Assembly: GCA_914767715.1 (NCBI GenBank)
Contig: OU612069.1
Coordinates: 28,143,387 to 28,207,386, forward strand
From: Membranipora membranacea
Lineage: Eukaryota; Bryozoa; Gymnolaemata; Cheilostomatida; Membraniporidae
DNA: 64,000 bases
Direction: 5' to 3'
Numbering within the stretch: position 1 is the first letter of the stretch; each line of letters begins with the position of its first letter. The translations under genes were made by a program, and so were the position numbers. The notes below the pieces were generated by a model that was given only the letters and a program-made list of their open reading frames with translations, did no database searches and had not been told where the DNA came from. This document shows positions 1 to 11,105 of the stretch, piece after piece.

Positions 1-436
1 AATTGCATAGTTATTTAATTAATATGTTCGTTCAGCTAGACCTAGGACTAACAGCAATCAATACTGTAATCTGGATTTTAATCCTCACTTCTTAAAATGT
101 GTCTTTTGCTCGATCGATATTGGAATTGACTTACTTTTTCGTAGCACGCAAAGTAGGCGTCACAGAAGACCTGTTGACAGTAACAGCCATTTCATTTGTC
201 TTATGAAGTATTGTCATCTGGTTTTGGTCAAACTTGTTGAGCTTGCTGGTCAGGGCCTGCATAGTGATTACCTGAAAGTCTGTATATGCAGATCCCTGCA
301 GCTCTAGAAGAAGCCCACTCAAGTCGTCAACGACTTCATAGCCGGGACACCGTGCTGGTCTGATTTCTAGAAATTGAAAATGAATATTACAATCCCAGCA
401 AGCACAGGATTGAATTCAAACCCCATGATGGCTAGT

Positions 437-472
437 CCAATGAACTCCCTCTTCCAAGAGGAAGTTCATTGG
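437..472. repeat. 17-bp inverted repeat (hairpin)
   Basis: Arms 437-453 and 456-472 are reverse complements with one mismatch and a 2-base loop. The hairpin lies in the intron between the last two exons of the minus-strand gene. No function is evident. Confidence 0.7.
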
Positions 473-614
473 CTAGTCACTGGTAGAAAGTGTTGTCACA
501 ATGAATCTAGCTTAGCTTCCTATTTTGGTATATGAAAAGGGTTACATTACTAGTGACATATTTATAAATCTTTTGCTCCTGCAATGGTAGCTACAAATTT
601 TGTCTGGCTTGACT

Positions 615-678
615 TTTCGACCTGGCTTGAATTGGCTTCAACCTGGCTTGAATTGGCTTCGACCTGGCTTGAGTTGGA
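615..678. repeat. Three copies of a 21-bp tandem repeat
   Basis: Unit CRACCTGGCTTGAATTGGCTT, repeated three times with one or two changes; the third copy is partial. It is intronic to the minus-strand gene. Confidence 0.75.
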
Positions 679-1261
679 TGAAGGCTAGATTAAGTTAGCT
701 TTGGTGGTCCCTAAAGTGGTAACCAAGCTTGGGGTGGTCACTAGCTCACTTCCCATCACAGTTAGTATAGAGAGACTGGGTGGATAATCTGTTTTCTCTC
801 TAACTGCAGGCTGTAATTATGAAAACGATAAGATGTTTAAATAACTCTATTTTCCCCGATATTCAATACATAAATCTGCAGATAATTTTCAAATGTTGGA
901 ATTGACAAATATCGAGGTACAGAATCACAAGACATTGCAATTCAGTTGTACAACTGTAATTCATGTTGTACGCTGTTGACTTTAAATATGAAATTGTAAC
1001 ACTCTATAAATATTATGACACTCACTTCACAGAAAGGGTATTCTAAGAGAGTATCATCATCAATGCCATCGGTAAAGGCTCTGTGCTCCATAATGAGCTC
1101 TTGATCCATAGCCCCGTCTTCTGCTTCACCTGCCTCTTCATCCTCATTGTTCTCAGGTACTGTGATAGATTGGTTGAGGAGATACTCATAGCCAATGAAT
1201 TCACCTGTTCAATAGAAGAAGCGTATGATGTATGAAAATAGCCTTGTCACCCGGCTAATTG

Positions 1262-1288
1262 TTTGGTTTGGGGACTCCCCAAACCAAA
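1262..1288. repeat. Perfect 27-bp palindrome
   Basis: Arms of 13 bases (TTTGGTTTGGGGA and its complement) flank a single C. It lies in the intron between exons 11 and 12 of the minus-strand gene. Confidence 0.8.
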
Positions 1289-4200
1289 AAAGTAGCCGCG
1301 TGCTAGTATGAAGGGGAACAGACAGTGTCAGAAGACAGCGTCAGCTTCAAATCAGGACACAACATAAATTATGAATTCACTCGTTCTTTTGATGAGCAAC
1401 AGTTATGTTGCTCAATCTCTACTGAGTTAAAAGTTTTGTTCAAAATGTATATCGAGAAGTCAAAAGTTGCAGTTAAACATGGATCATTTATTATACCTGT
1501 ACATTTGGCTAGGGTTGGTGCTTTCACACAAGGGTTGCCAACCACCTTGCTTGAAAGTTGACTGACATAGGTGAGAAGCCTCACATCATAGCATCTATCT
1601 ATTGTGCTTTCGGACCTGTCCAGACTCCATCAGCCAATACCTTCTAAAAGGTACATTTGCCAATGGGTAGCACTAGCTGATGTACCTGTAAGACAAATCC
1701 AAAGATCACAGATAGAAAAAAAGTATCGGTACAAGTATTATACAATCGTTCATCGTAAACAATTTGCATGTCAGCAATATTTTTTCTTACACAGACCATG
1801 AATTTAATTCTACAATGTTTACTCATAGCAGGATTCTATCTTGAGTTATTTCCGATCTAAGGGTAGACATATATAGCAATTTGTGCACAGCGTGGAAAGA
1901 TTGCATGTCAGTCTTTTAAGGTGATTTGCAGTGATGTCTCTCTTAACAGTGTGGTCGAGATAAACGTGGCTTACCTGGGATGAATCAATTGAGATGGAGA
2001 TGAAACGATTCTAGACTGATGGAGCCCCTGGCTGGTAGGATTGTATCCCCCTTCTTCAACGTACGGACTTGAGTATACAGGTTGACACCTGGAGGATCCT
2101 GGATGCAGTTGAGATGTTTTGTCTGCTCAAGCCAGACTTCATCAATGGAACTTTTAAAAAGTGGCGTTCCGATGGAATCACTTACTGATTTCAGAGTGTT
2201 GATGAGTGAGCCTGGCAAAAGATTAAATAGAGCAAATGAGGAACAGTTGATTGCTCTTCCAATAAAATTAGTTATATCAGTCCTCAGCTACAAGAATCAA
2301 AACTGGATTTAAGAGAAGTTATTTGAGAATTGAGTGGCAGCACAATGTCAATAGAAGTTAAATTTATTGTTGTAACAGAAATGTGTACATACCTATAGAG
2401 GTTTTGATGTTCTCTGGACTACTCGTACTTCTCTTACAATGAAGTTGTAGCTCTTTCTTAGTGATACGCTTGTCAACCTGAGTAAAAAGGAGACATAATG
2501 AATGTGATATTGAGAGCAAAATGAATAGGAATTATATCATTTTCACATTTAATTTATCAATGCTTTGATGACACACTTTTAGTTTAATGTATTTTGATTA
2601 ATTTGAGAAATTGAGATGAAAGTTTAGCTCAGTCAAGGAGTAACTGTAGTAACACCTTGGTTTAGTGGAGTTTAGGTAACACACACATAGGACAGACATG
2701 GAAAGCCCATCGTTACCTGTTTGGCAGTTGGCCTTGCTATACCCTGTGTCTTAAGCTCTCACTTCTTAGCTATGCGAAGCAGAGTCAGATCATCCTTATC
2801 CCATTCAAAGATACAGTTTGAGAGCCTGTTCATGTAGATAGGGAATCATGGGTGTTTTTCTGTTTCAACTGGTACAGCCAACCGTCTCATAAAATGGAAG
2901 ATGTTTAGTTTCAATTCAACATCCCACGGTGTAAAGAGCTTCTTGGTAGCAGTCTGGTCAGAGTGTTTCGTACAGCAGTTTCGGTCGACATAAATTGCCT
3001 TGGAGGGCAAAACACCAGCAGAAGTGTATATAAAATGCTAAGAAATTAGATGAATACTATTTAACCTAATACTGAACTAGACAAAGTTTGTGTTTGATAA
3101 TGATAAATTTAGACACAAGTATGTTATTTTTTGGAATATTCAACTAGGCTACTTCAGTGTAAGGTATCTGGGTCATTACCCCTTCAGGATAGTGTATGGG
3201 GAGAATCACCAGTTGCTGTATTCTCTAGTGACGTTCAGTTAGTAAAATGACTCAGCTTCATTGTGACATCAATTTTCCTTTAAAATTGGAGAAAATGGTA
3301 AACCCCTATCACTACGAACGCTAAATACTCATACCTCTTGACAATACCCTGAGCCATATTGTACAATCCAGCCCCCTCAGATTCGGTCAGTACTGACATG
3401 AGAATTTCTCCATATTCATTTGATACATTAGTGCATCAGGCTGCACTCTGGGCCGCATCCCCAGCCATGCAGCTTCTTTGTGATCTTATAAAATAAACAC
3501 AATATTCGATAACTTCATCGATTAAACTAGTCCTAGATCATCATCATCATCTGTACAATCGGAAGGAATTTGGCGTGCTGCCCCAAGGGCACATCTTAGG
3601 TACTCATATTATATTAACTCTAACAATTACAGATACATGTGCCAACAGTGACCATCATAACCGCATCTGAGAAAGTTTAACTCTGTGTTTAACAGTCTTA
3701 GTATAGTTGGACATCATAACTTTATTTGATACACCCTGAATCTGAAATTGTGAAATAGCAGTAGCCCACCTTTTTAGTTGAATCTAATTTCAGGACCTCT
3801 CCAAATGTTCTAGTGATGATGGACTTCATGTCATCAACTCTGGTGGCAGAGTCCAACATCAGTACCCTGGTGGCCCATTTGGTAGTATGTACTGGCTTCA
3901 TTGAGGGTATCTCATCAAATTTGATGCTGGCTCCAGATCATTTCAACCGTATCGATGACTGATAGATCTAGAGAACAGATATTATACAAAATGTTTATAA
4001 ACCTCATCCTACATAAAGCCCACCAAACCTGTCTGACCCCTGGGTAAATGTTGATAAATATCACAAATCACGTGTTACATGAACAGAAGTAAACTTTGAT
4101 TGTAAACTAGATAGGCTAGTATGCTTTGCTTCACAAAAACAATAAAATTACTATGAGCTGGTCTTTAAAAATTTGAATTAAAAAGCACTTTCCAACCATC

Positions 4201-5934
4201 TCAGATAGACCAAAAAGAAGACATACCGAGCAATGTGACAGATAGAAACTCGCTCTTTCCAGATGATACTCTGTGTGGATTTCATTGATGTTATTCATCA
4301 TCACTGTTGAGGAGTTGCCGAGTGAGCGATTCCTAAGAGAAATGCTGACCTTCCGGTCGAGGTCTGAGGTATGTGTGAGTACGGCCGGAAACTGGCGTCT
4401 TAGTCCCTCATCCAGCTGATTAAGAACATATGAGCTGTGGGCAGGATAGGTATGCTTGCACTTACGGCATTCTGAAACAGCAAAGCAGTGTGACATTGTA
4501 GACTTGATTCATGTATTACTGTAATTTATTTAGTTGTACATCAATATATCACCATTAAAAGGAAGCAAGATATTTCAATTAGAATTAATCTTATTTAGTA
4601 ATAGCTGGGTAACATAATATTATAGACTAAGGTATAAAACTGCTATAATTGAACATACCAAGATACTCTGAACCAATGACGTACACCCGTGTAAGACCCA
4701 GTACTCTCCAGAGGGTTCCGTACCATCCCTTACTAGAGAGATTGTCATGACAAGACGGACATTTAAAGTCTACATTCCACAACCTACGGGGTCTCCAGAG
4801 AAAGAAGTCTCTAATGAAGTAGTTCTCAACCTGCCATGAAAAACCAATGATTGTAGTTACCCATGAGTTAACAACTGAAATGATTGTTTTACATCTTACA
4901 ATAGAGAATAGAGCCAGAAAGTGGACATTTATTACCATTCAACGGTTTAAAGTTCACTTGAAAATCAGAACTAGCTAAGTGGTTGAAAATTCTCAAGGGA
5001 CTCCGGAGGACCTGGATATTGATTGCTTATGATACAGAATGTGAATGTACTTGCTGAACTCACATTGGGTCTTGTCGATGGAACACGGTTACAGGGAGGT
5101 GCATGATACCATAACCTCATGGGTTTCATTGTACCATCCGTCTGGTACACCTCTCTGCTTAGCCAATCAATTTCTGCTTGAGTAGCATGGCCACTCTTTG
5201 TCCATTTCTGAGGAAAAGTGGTGCGTGGTTGAAGAAAAATATGAATGATGATTGAGTTGGTTATGACGCATGTCATATACATACATACATTGGCTTGATT
5301 TTGCTTAGAATTACAGCAATCTGCACTGCATACATTGACATAGCAACTCCAAAATGGTTAGGTGCAAAGCATTTAGCGCTCTTTACTCACTGGAAAATGA
5401 AAGAGGCTCACTGGATACTAAGGAAATTTTTCAAGGAAATTCAAGCATAAGTGATGCAAAAGAAAATATACACAGAGCAGAATCAAAAACCACATCGCTG
5501 CAAACGTAGACACACAAAACAACAAATAGATTGGTTTCCATATAGGCACATACACTGTGCAAAGCGGGTGTGTTATACTTACATCAGCATGATATATGAT
5601 TTGACTAGCTTGAAAAGAAATATAAATGTATGAATTCTGAGATTAAACATGTAGGAAGTTCAGTAATTCCAACGTAAAACAACATTCTGTATAAGGGCAT
5701 GAAGCAGTATATTATAATCATTTGATAGAAGGAATGAAAAACTATTCTGGCCCAACCTTTCTTTTTCTCTCCTGGGCTTTTGCCAGAGCCTGCGGGCTAT
5801 CATTAGTCTACAATAGAAAGTAATGTTGTAAATATGCCAGCAGCTGATTTTTGGAATTGATGACAGTCAATAACCTAATTATGATGATACGACATTATCT
5901 TCTATAAACATAATACAAGTGAGTTATGTAAATG

Positions 5935-5936
<2 letters not shown>

Positions 5937-5972
<36 letters not shown>
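5937..5972. repeat. (TA)n microsatellite
   Basis: About 17 TA dinucleotides inside the first-to-second exon intron of the minus-strand gene. Confidence 0.9.
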
Positions 5973-5975
<3 letters not shown>

Positions 5976-6401
5976 AACTTTATTAACACTACACTGATCA
6001 GTACCCGAAGGCTAATAAGATCATTTTGTACATTCATGTTATTTTATGGAGTATAAAAGGTTAAAATGTGATAAAAATAACCAAAACCGGTCAGCGATAT
6101 TGAAACAAAAATACATTTGAAAAACATCTAATAGTCTTTTAAGAATAAACTTCGTATGATTCTCGTATAAACTCACCATTTTAATGTGGTATCCAGAATT
6201 GCATTTTACAGCAGCGCCAAATAACGTCCTCTGGCTGGCCTGTCCGCCTCTAAGGAGTGGACACATAAGAATCCGGGTGTATTTGGAGTATACCAACTTA
6301 TTGTCTTTTCTTGACGCCTGTCCTTGTCCCATACGCCCAGTTTTTGCAAAGCTTGCCAACCGGCTCTCCCAGCTCTCTGCAGAGGGAACTTGCTTAGGCA
6401 T

Positions 6402-7454
6402 GGTCTTGGGTTTATCTGTGAACAGAAAGAATTAACTGTGAAAAAAAGTTGAAGGTGACAGTATGTAGTCAGTCTTAAAGAAGCATGAGCTATATCTCTA
6501 GATAGTTCATTGAGGCAAAATTTTCAAGTTATACATTCTTTTACGATGCACATAATGGATGGCAAAGACATGCATATTTTGGTTTGTTGGCCAATGAAAC
6601 CCACTATATGATTACATGCTTGAAAATCAGCAAGGCCTAATGTACGTTCATTAACTGAACTTTCTTTAGATTGTGTTTAGCTCATTGGCAATTGACAAGC
6701 CTAATGTTACCCTCTGTAAAGTTAAGAAGGCTCTAGAAGGTTTTTTTAAATATCTCTCAACATTTCCACATCTCTTGCCTCTACCACCTACCAATCAAGC
6801 AATATACTAGGCCTTTATAGTGTGCTTACAAAATCTTATCTCCAAAATTCAATCAAATTACAAAATTGGGATTCCTATCTACTCTTACAATCATGTGCAA
6901 TGAGAGGCCAACCTACCTGGTGGTAGAAGGAGGCCACTATGCAGGCTTATATGCACAGAAAAAGACATAACCCAAAGCAGGCTGTCTAGGTTGGGACCCA
7001 GCCTGACACTGCTGACAGGGAGGCTTCTAAGTAATGCAGCTTGCTTTAAAGCCCGATAACCAGTGTCCAAATTGTCCAAGAGTTGTTATATTTTGTACAG
7101 CAAACTATACCATTGAATGGTGGGCTAGACTAATTTTCCATCATGTTAGCTCTAACAGTCAACTGTCTCTGGATGATATTCACTGTGAAGATAGGCAAAG
7201 TCCTACTACACTTACTAAACTACGAACAATTTGCTATAAAATATTTTTTGGCACCATAATAATCCCAAGTTAAAACTGATAAGTATATCAAATCTTCTCA
7301 CTTACCGTAGTCAGTGGCGGATCTGCCACTTCGCATCAAAATCGACTGAACAGTTCTTGTTCAGTAGAAATTTAAGTGTTTTGTTTACTAGTCACTATGA
7401 CACAAATAACCATAATTGACTCGTTGTGTTAGTCCCAAAGAGATGTACTGTAAT
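6402..7454. other. Non-coding stretch upstream of the DUF6729-like gene
   Basis: No supported exon or repeat is seen. Short ORFs in both strands (for example 6891-7079 and 7034-7273) overlap each other and have no recognisable motif. Any promoter or 5' exon of the minus-strand gene would lie here, but I cannot point to it. Confidence 0.4.
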
Positions 7455-7520
7455 ACATAGCTCAGTGTCAGGGACGTTGGACTCTCGATCATTAGTTCCT
7501 GAGTTCGAGCCCCACCGTGT
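7455..7520 (+). repeat. tRNA-derived (SINE-like) fragment
   Basis: An A-box-like stretch (TAGCTCAGTGTCAGG) is followed about 40 bases later by a B-box-like stretch (GAGTTCGAGCCCC). The T-arm does not pair well, so this is not an intact tRNA gene. LTR retroelement copy 1 begins six bases after it. Confidence 0.45.
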
Positions 7521-7521
7521 G

Positions 7522-7525
7522 TCAC
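7522..7525. repeat. Target site duplication TCAC, left side of retroelement copy 1
   Basis: TCAC immediately precedes the TG of the left LTR and is repeated at 18611-18614 after the CA of the right LTR. Confidence 0.85.
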
Positions 7526-8299
7526 TGCTATGTTCAAAAGTGGGGGTTATTGACCACGTTCAATTATACAATTGTATATTAATAACTAACCGGTTTATAT
7601 TTGTAGAAGTGTATGACGTCTGTATGTATCTATATAGCTATAGCTCTCCTCTATGATCCGTGTGATCAGTACGGTGTCATCAGCAGAAAAGAGAGTGATT
7701 ACTGCTTCATAGGTCCCAGGAAGAGTAAGTCACATGACTAGCAGTATATAGCCTTTGGTAACTGCTAGACTTCTTATTCTGTCAATACTCAATATCTGGG
7801 TTAGACACTATACGAAAAGGGGTGCTGCTAACACCGTAGGCGACAGGCTGGATTATAACCATCCAATGATGTAGCAGACACGTATCGAAAGACAGTTCAC
7901 GTTGATGATGGATCATACTAAGCTAGTGTTTATGGGGAAAGCATATTTGGTAATTAGGATGTATGCTTTCCAAATTGAGAGCCGGTTGTCTAGCTTGTTG
8001 TTGGGATGCCAGTTTTTCAGTGTCTATTAATGGTAATACAACATCCATCAACTATTCCTTAGATTAATAGTTAGCATTTAAAATAACAATAATGTAACTC
8101 AGCTGGTAGTATGTATTATCTAGGATTTGCTTGTAAGCTATAAAGCAAGTAGGATAATTTGCTAGTTGGTTAAGAAATGAAGCAACTTGTTACTGTATAA
8201 TAAGTAATAGTAAATAAAAGATGAGCCAGTATGTTAAATAATGGCTGTCATAGTTAGACTATCCCAAGTATCCATAACTTGTAATTCCCAACTATAACA
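7526..8299 (-). repeat. 3' LTR of retroelement copy 1
   Basis: 774 bp. Begins TGCTATGTTC and ends CTATAACA on the plus strand. It lacks 12 bp present in the other three LTRs (around 8101). Confidence 0.93.
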
Positions 8300-9197
8300 T
8301 CCACCCAGATTTAAAAATGACACCTCCGGTGGCCTATGTTATCTAAACAGTTTTGAACAATCTCTTACTATGGATGAAATCTGTATGAATTCTCCAGTAA
8401 CCATAGACAATACAGGAACCAGAGAATCTGTGTAATTATCTACATGTAGAAAATTCTGTCGAAATAAAGTTCTGGGGTATTATGACACTAACCATTTCCT
8501 GCTCACATGTAAATGAGGAAAAGAAAAAAAAAGAATGACTGATAAAGATGTAAGTTTCTCAATTCCACACTTTCTCATCTGATAGGGTGTTATTATTTTC
8601 TATCTATATTATGTATTTGTCAAGGATATATATTCTTTTCTCTGCAACTCTTTTGATGAGAGTGGTTGTATTCAGATTAATTCTGTTAAATTTAATTAAT
8701 GAAAAAAACTATTATGGTAGGGGTACTCAGTTAGTAGATAGTAATAGTGATAATCATACTGATTAAATAAGTGAAGAATAAGAAAAAAAAGATCTATTCT
8801 GGATATAATATTAACTTATTACTAAATACTTTTATGGCTCTTCATAAGCCACAGGAGGTCAATATTCTTGTGTCAGTTTATCAATATATAGATAATATGT
8901 ACCATAAATTAGAACTTTAACTGCAAAGTTGTCCAATTCATCCAAATTCTGCATAAATGTAGGTATAATTCATACCTTTTGATTAGATTTGTTTTGTATT
9001 TGTGTGTGTTTTTTTTTTTAAAGATTCAAATTCACATATCAAGTCCAAAGGGTTACCTGTAATGTAATGGGTGGTTAACATAGAATGATATGTGTGGTGG
9101 GTGAAATTTTCATTTTTACCCTGTAGTTGTGTTGGATATCTAAATGCTTACTAGAGAAAATGGCTATGATACTTATATAATTATTGTTTGTTTTCAG

Positions 9198-9587
9198 TGC
9201 CCAGAGAACTGTCTGTGCTTTCCACAGCAAAACATCTGTTCACTCATCAAAACTATAATATCTACAGCAGTAAAAACTGTCTCGACCACAGCAGCGACAA
9301 CTGCTGCCACCACCACCCCAACTACCAGTATGCAGTGGACTTCTACCTCCACTATTCCAATAACAGTTGGTGAGTTGAATAATGAGCTAAAGACTGAAAT
9401 TTTGTTTACACTCAGGGTAAGTAATTCCTATATTTTAATTTAATATGATGAGATAGTTATTGACCCAAATTTTAATGTTTTCTGTATTTCTGTTTGAGAC
9501 TGGGAGATCGCTGGGCCCATGATGGCCGGCGTAGGGATCCTTATTTTTATTCTTTCATGTATATTTTGTCGAAAAAAAGTGAAATAA
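9198..9587 (+). CDS. Antisense two-exon membrane-protein gene within the retroelement (copy 1)
   Basis: Exon 9198-9369 follows a TTTGTTTTCAG acceptor and ends at GTTG|GTGAGT (phase 1). Exon 9499-9587 completes the codon and ends in TAA, with AATAAA at 9583-9588. Exon 1 starts with a CPENCLC cysteine cluster (LRRNT-like spacing) and runs into a Thr-rich stalk. Exon 2 encodes one transmembrane segment (GVGILIFILSCIF) and a short Lys-rich tail, so the product looks like a type I membrane anchor. If the acceptor is not used, an ATG at 9144 opens the same frame. A separate 5' exon was sought in 8300-9197 but not proved. The gene runs opposite to Gag-Pol, between integrase and the 3' LTR. It could be a captured 3' end of a host receptor gene or an element accessory gene. 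Confidence 0.6.
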
Positions 9588-9716
9588 AGTTTAAATTAAC
9601 CCTAAAAAAAAACTCATATTATAAATAAACTATCACTCCCAAAATCAAAATTGTCTGTCCACAGACAGCTCAAAATTATAAAAACTTTTCTGTTGGAGCT
9701 TTCTATTTGGTAAGTC

Positions 9717-11105
9717 CTAACCGCTGCTGTATATGAACTGAGGATCACGCTTCTTGCGAGGGCGTCTCCTCAGTCCATCCTTCCTTGTTTCTCTGTTTGG
9801 CGTTCCGTAGCCAGCTTCACCAACGCTTGGAGCTTCAGTTGAAGCTCCTTTCTTGCTTGAGCTTACTTGTCCTACATCAGACTCGGTGCTCTCATCTTTA
9901 TCTTTCTTTTTCAGTCCACCAGAAGCAGATGAATGTCTGAAGTTACCTACCGTGTTGTCTGTGGCATTGTCGTACACGTCGAGATCATCTGACTCCTGTA
10001 GGCTGTCTTCTGAGTCGTCCTCCTGAGACTCTGCAACATCCTCCTCATCAGACACAGGTGAGTCGAAATCCATCTCTCCTTGGTCAGAGTCTGGCAGTCC
10101 TCTTACTAGGGGTCCCATGTATATCTTCAACTTGTTTAAATGGACAGTGAATGCAGGCCTATCCGGGTCATTGAACGCCGAAAGCCTTGCATTCGTGTCC
10201 GTAACATGTTTAACTATATATGGGCCCTGCCAGCGTCTCAGCAGTTTTGTTGTCCTTTTCCGATAGCCTCTAGGGTTGTAATAAAGGACCGCGTCACCAA
10301 CCTTTATATTGCTTGGGGACGACTTACGGTCATAGTAATATTTCTGTGTCCTTTTGCCCTTTTCTATTGCCTCTCTTGCTGCCTTCCAAACCACTGACAT
10401 CCGCTTGTGTAGACCTGCAGCAAATGTGCCAGGCTCAATCCATTCTGGTGCTGTGGGCAGCATCATTTCATGTGGTAACCTCAGTTCTCTGCATTGTAGC
10501 AAGAGACTAGGAGAGGCGTTGATGATGGTGTGTCGCGAGCTATTGTGGGCCAGCATCACAAATGGTAAGTATGCACACCAGTCAATGTGTGACTCATTGA
10601 CTACATGTGAGAGTGCATGGGCTATTGGTCTGTTGTAGACCTCAACTTGACCATTGCACTGAGGGTGGTATGGAGTGGTAACTCTGTGGTCCACCTTCAG
10701 TAGTTTATTGATCTCCCTGACAATCTCACTCAGAAAATTCTTAGCGCGGTCGCTGATTAGCACCCGACTGGCTCCATAGCGACAAAATATGCGCTCAACA
10801 TAGGATCTAGCTACTGTCTGAGCCGTCTGATCTGGTGTCGCCTCCATCTCCGTCCATTTAGTGTAGTGGTCAGTCCAAACCAGGATGTGTTTATTCCCTC
10901 TGTTTGAAGTCATGTAGGGGCCCTGAAAATCGACTGACAATATTTCAAATGGTGACGTGGCCATCTGATTTTTCAGGGGTACCCTCATTGGTTTCTTCGG
11001 ATCCTTTTTCCTCTGGCAGGAGTCGCACTGACTGATGTACTCAGTGACTTCTCTTGTCATGTGAGGCCACCAGTACTGACTCCCGATTTTAGTAGATATA
11101 CACAC
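9717..11105 (-). CDS. Integrase part of Pol, cut off by deletion (copy 1)
   Basis: This frame holds the end of the zinc-binding region (YWWPHM...CDSCQRKK), the D,D-35-E integrase core (LSVDFQGP, ISDRAKNF, then Glu in GQVEVYNR), a GPY module (RWQGPYIV) and an acidic Ser/Glu/Asp-rich tail ending at TAG. The integrase would insert the element's DNA into the chromosome. The first 16 or so residues are not integrase: they come from out-of-frame RNase H sequence joined by the 445-bp deletion. It is therefore not expressed as part of an intact polyprotein here. Confidence 0.9.
   Translation of the reverse strand: MCISTKIGSQYWWPHMTREVTEYISQCDSCQRKKDPKKPMRVPLKNQMATSPFEILSVDFQGPYMTSNRGNKHILVWTDHYTKWTEMEATPDQTAQTVARSYVERIFCRYGASRVLISDRAKNFLSEIVREINKLLKVDHRVTTPYHPQCNGQVEVYNRPIAHALSHVVNESHIDWCAYLPFVMLAHNSSRHTIINASPSLLLQCRELRLPHEMMLPTAPEWIEPGTFAAGLHKRMSVVWKAAREAIEKGKRTQKYYYDRKSSPSNIKVGDAVLYYNPRGYRKRTTKLLRRWQGPYIVKHVTDTNARLSAFNDPDRPAFTVHLNKLKIYMGPLVRGLPDSDQGEMDFDSPVSDEEDVAESQEDDSEDSLQESDDLDVYDNATDNTVGNFRHSSASGGLKKKDKDESTESDVGQVSSSKKGASTEAPSVGEAGYGTPNRETRKDGLRRRPRKKRDPQFIYSSG

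Larger units (their letters stand above)
131..6401 (-). pseudogene. 13-exon DUF6729 / transposase-like gene with six in-frame TGA codons
   Basis: Exons read on the minus strand: 6401-6177 (ATG), 5807-5757, 5207-5064, 4830-4659, 4471-4227, 3967-3770, ~3475-3335, ~2998-2717, 2477-2393, 2211-1975, 1685-1497, 1204-1026 and ~359-131 (TAA). Most junctions are GT-AG and phase-compatible. The middle exons match, from memory, the DUF6729 pattern of uncharacterised animal proteins: FFLWRPRRLW followed by CPSC, then ECRKCKHTYP, RFP/QFPAVLTH and LKLDSTKK (probable first Asp of a DDE-like core), TNVSNEYGEILMSVLTESEG, YVDRNCC, FHFMRRLAVP, QDPPGVNLYT and SLESFHLHLN-FIPG. In-frame TGAs lie at 3938-3940, 3436-3438, 2846-2848, 2759-2761, 1985-1987 and 1630-1632. 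The exon 6/7 junction is also one base out of phase, and the exon 12/13 join is unresolved. No TAA or TAG interrupts the frame. It is probably a decaying mobile-element or domesticated gene. Function is unknown; the DDE assignment is inference. Confidence 0.72.

Noticed and set aside
4131-4220. C-terminal extension of the 4131-4496 minus ORF
   Set aside because: Past the donor at 4226 the translation loses the family pattern; it is intron read-through.
10140-10638. Plus-strand ORFs across the integrase region (and 30482-30980)
   Set aside because: Shadows of the integrase frame.
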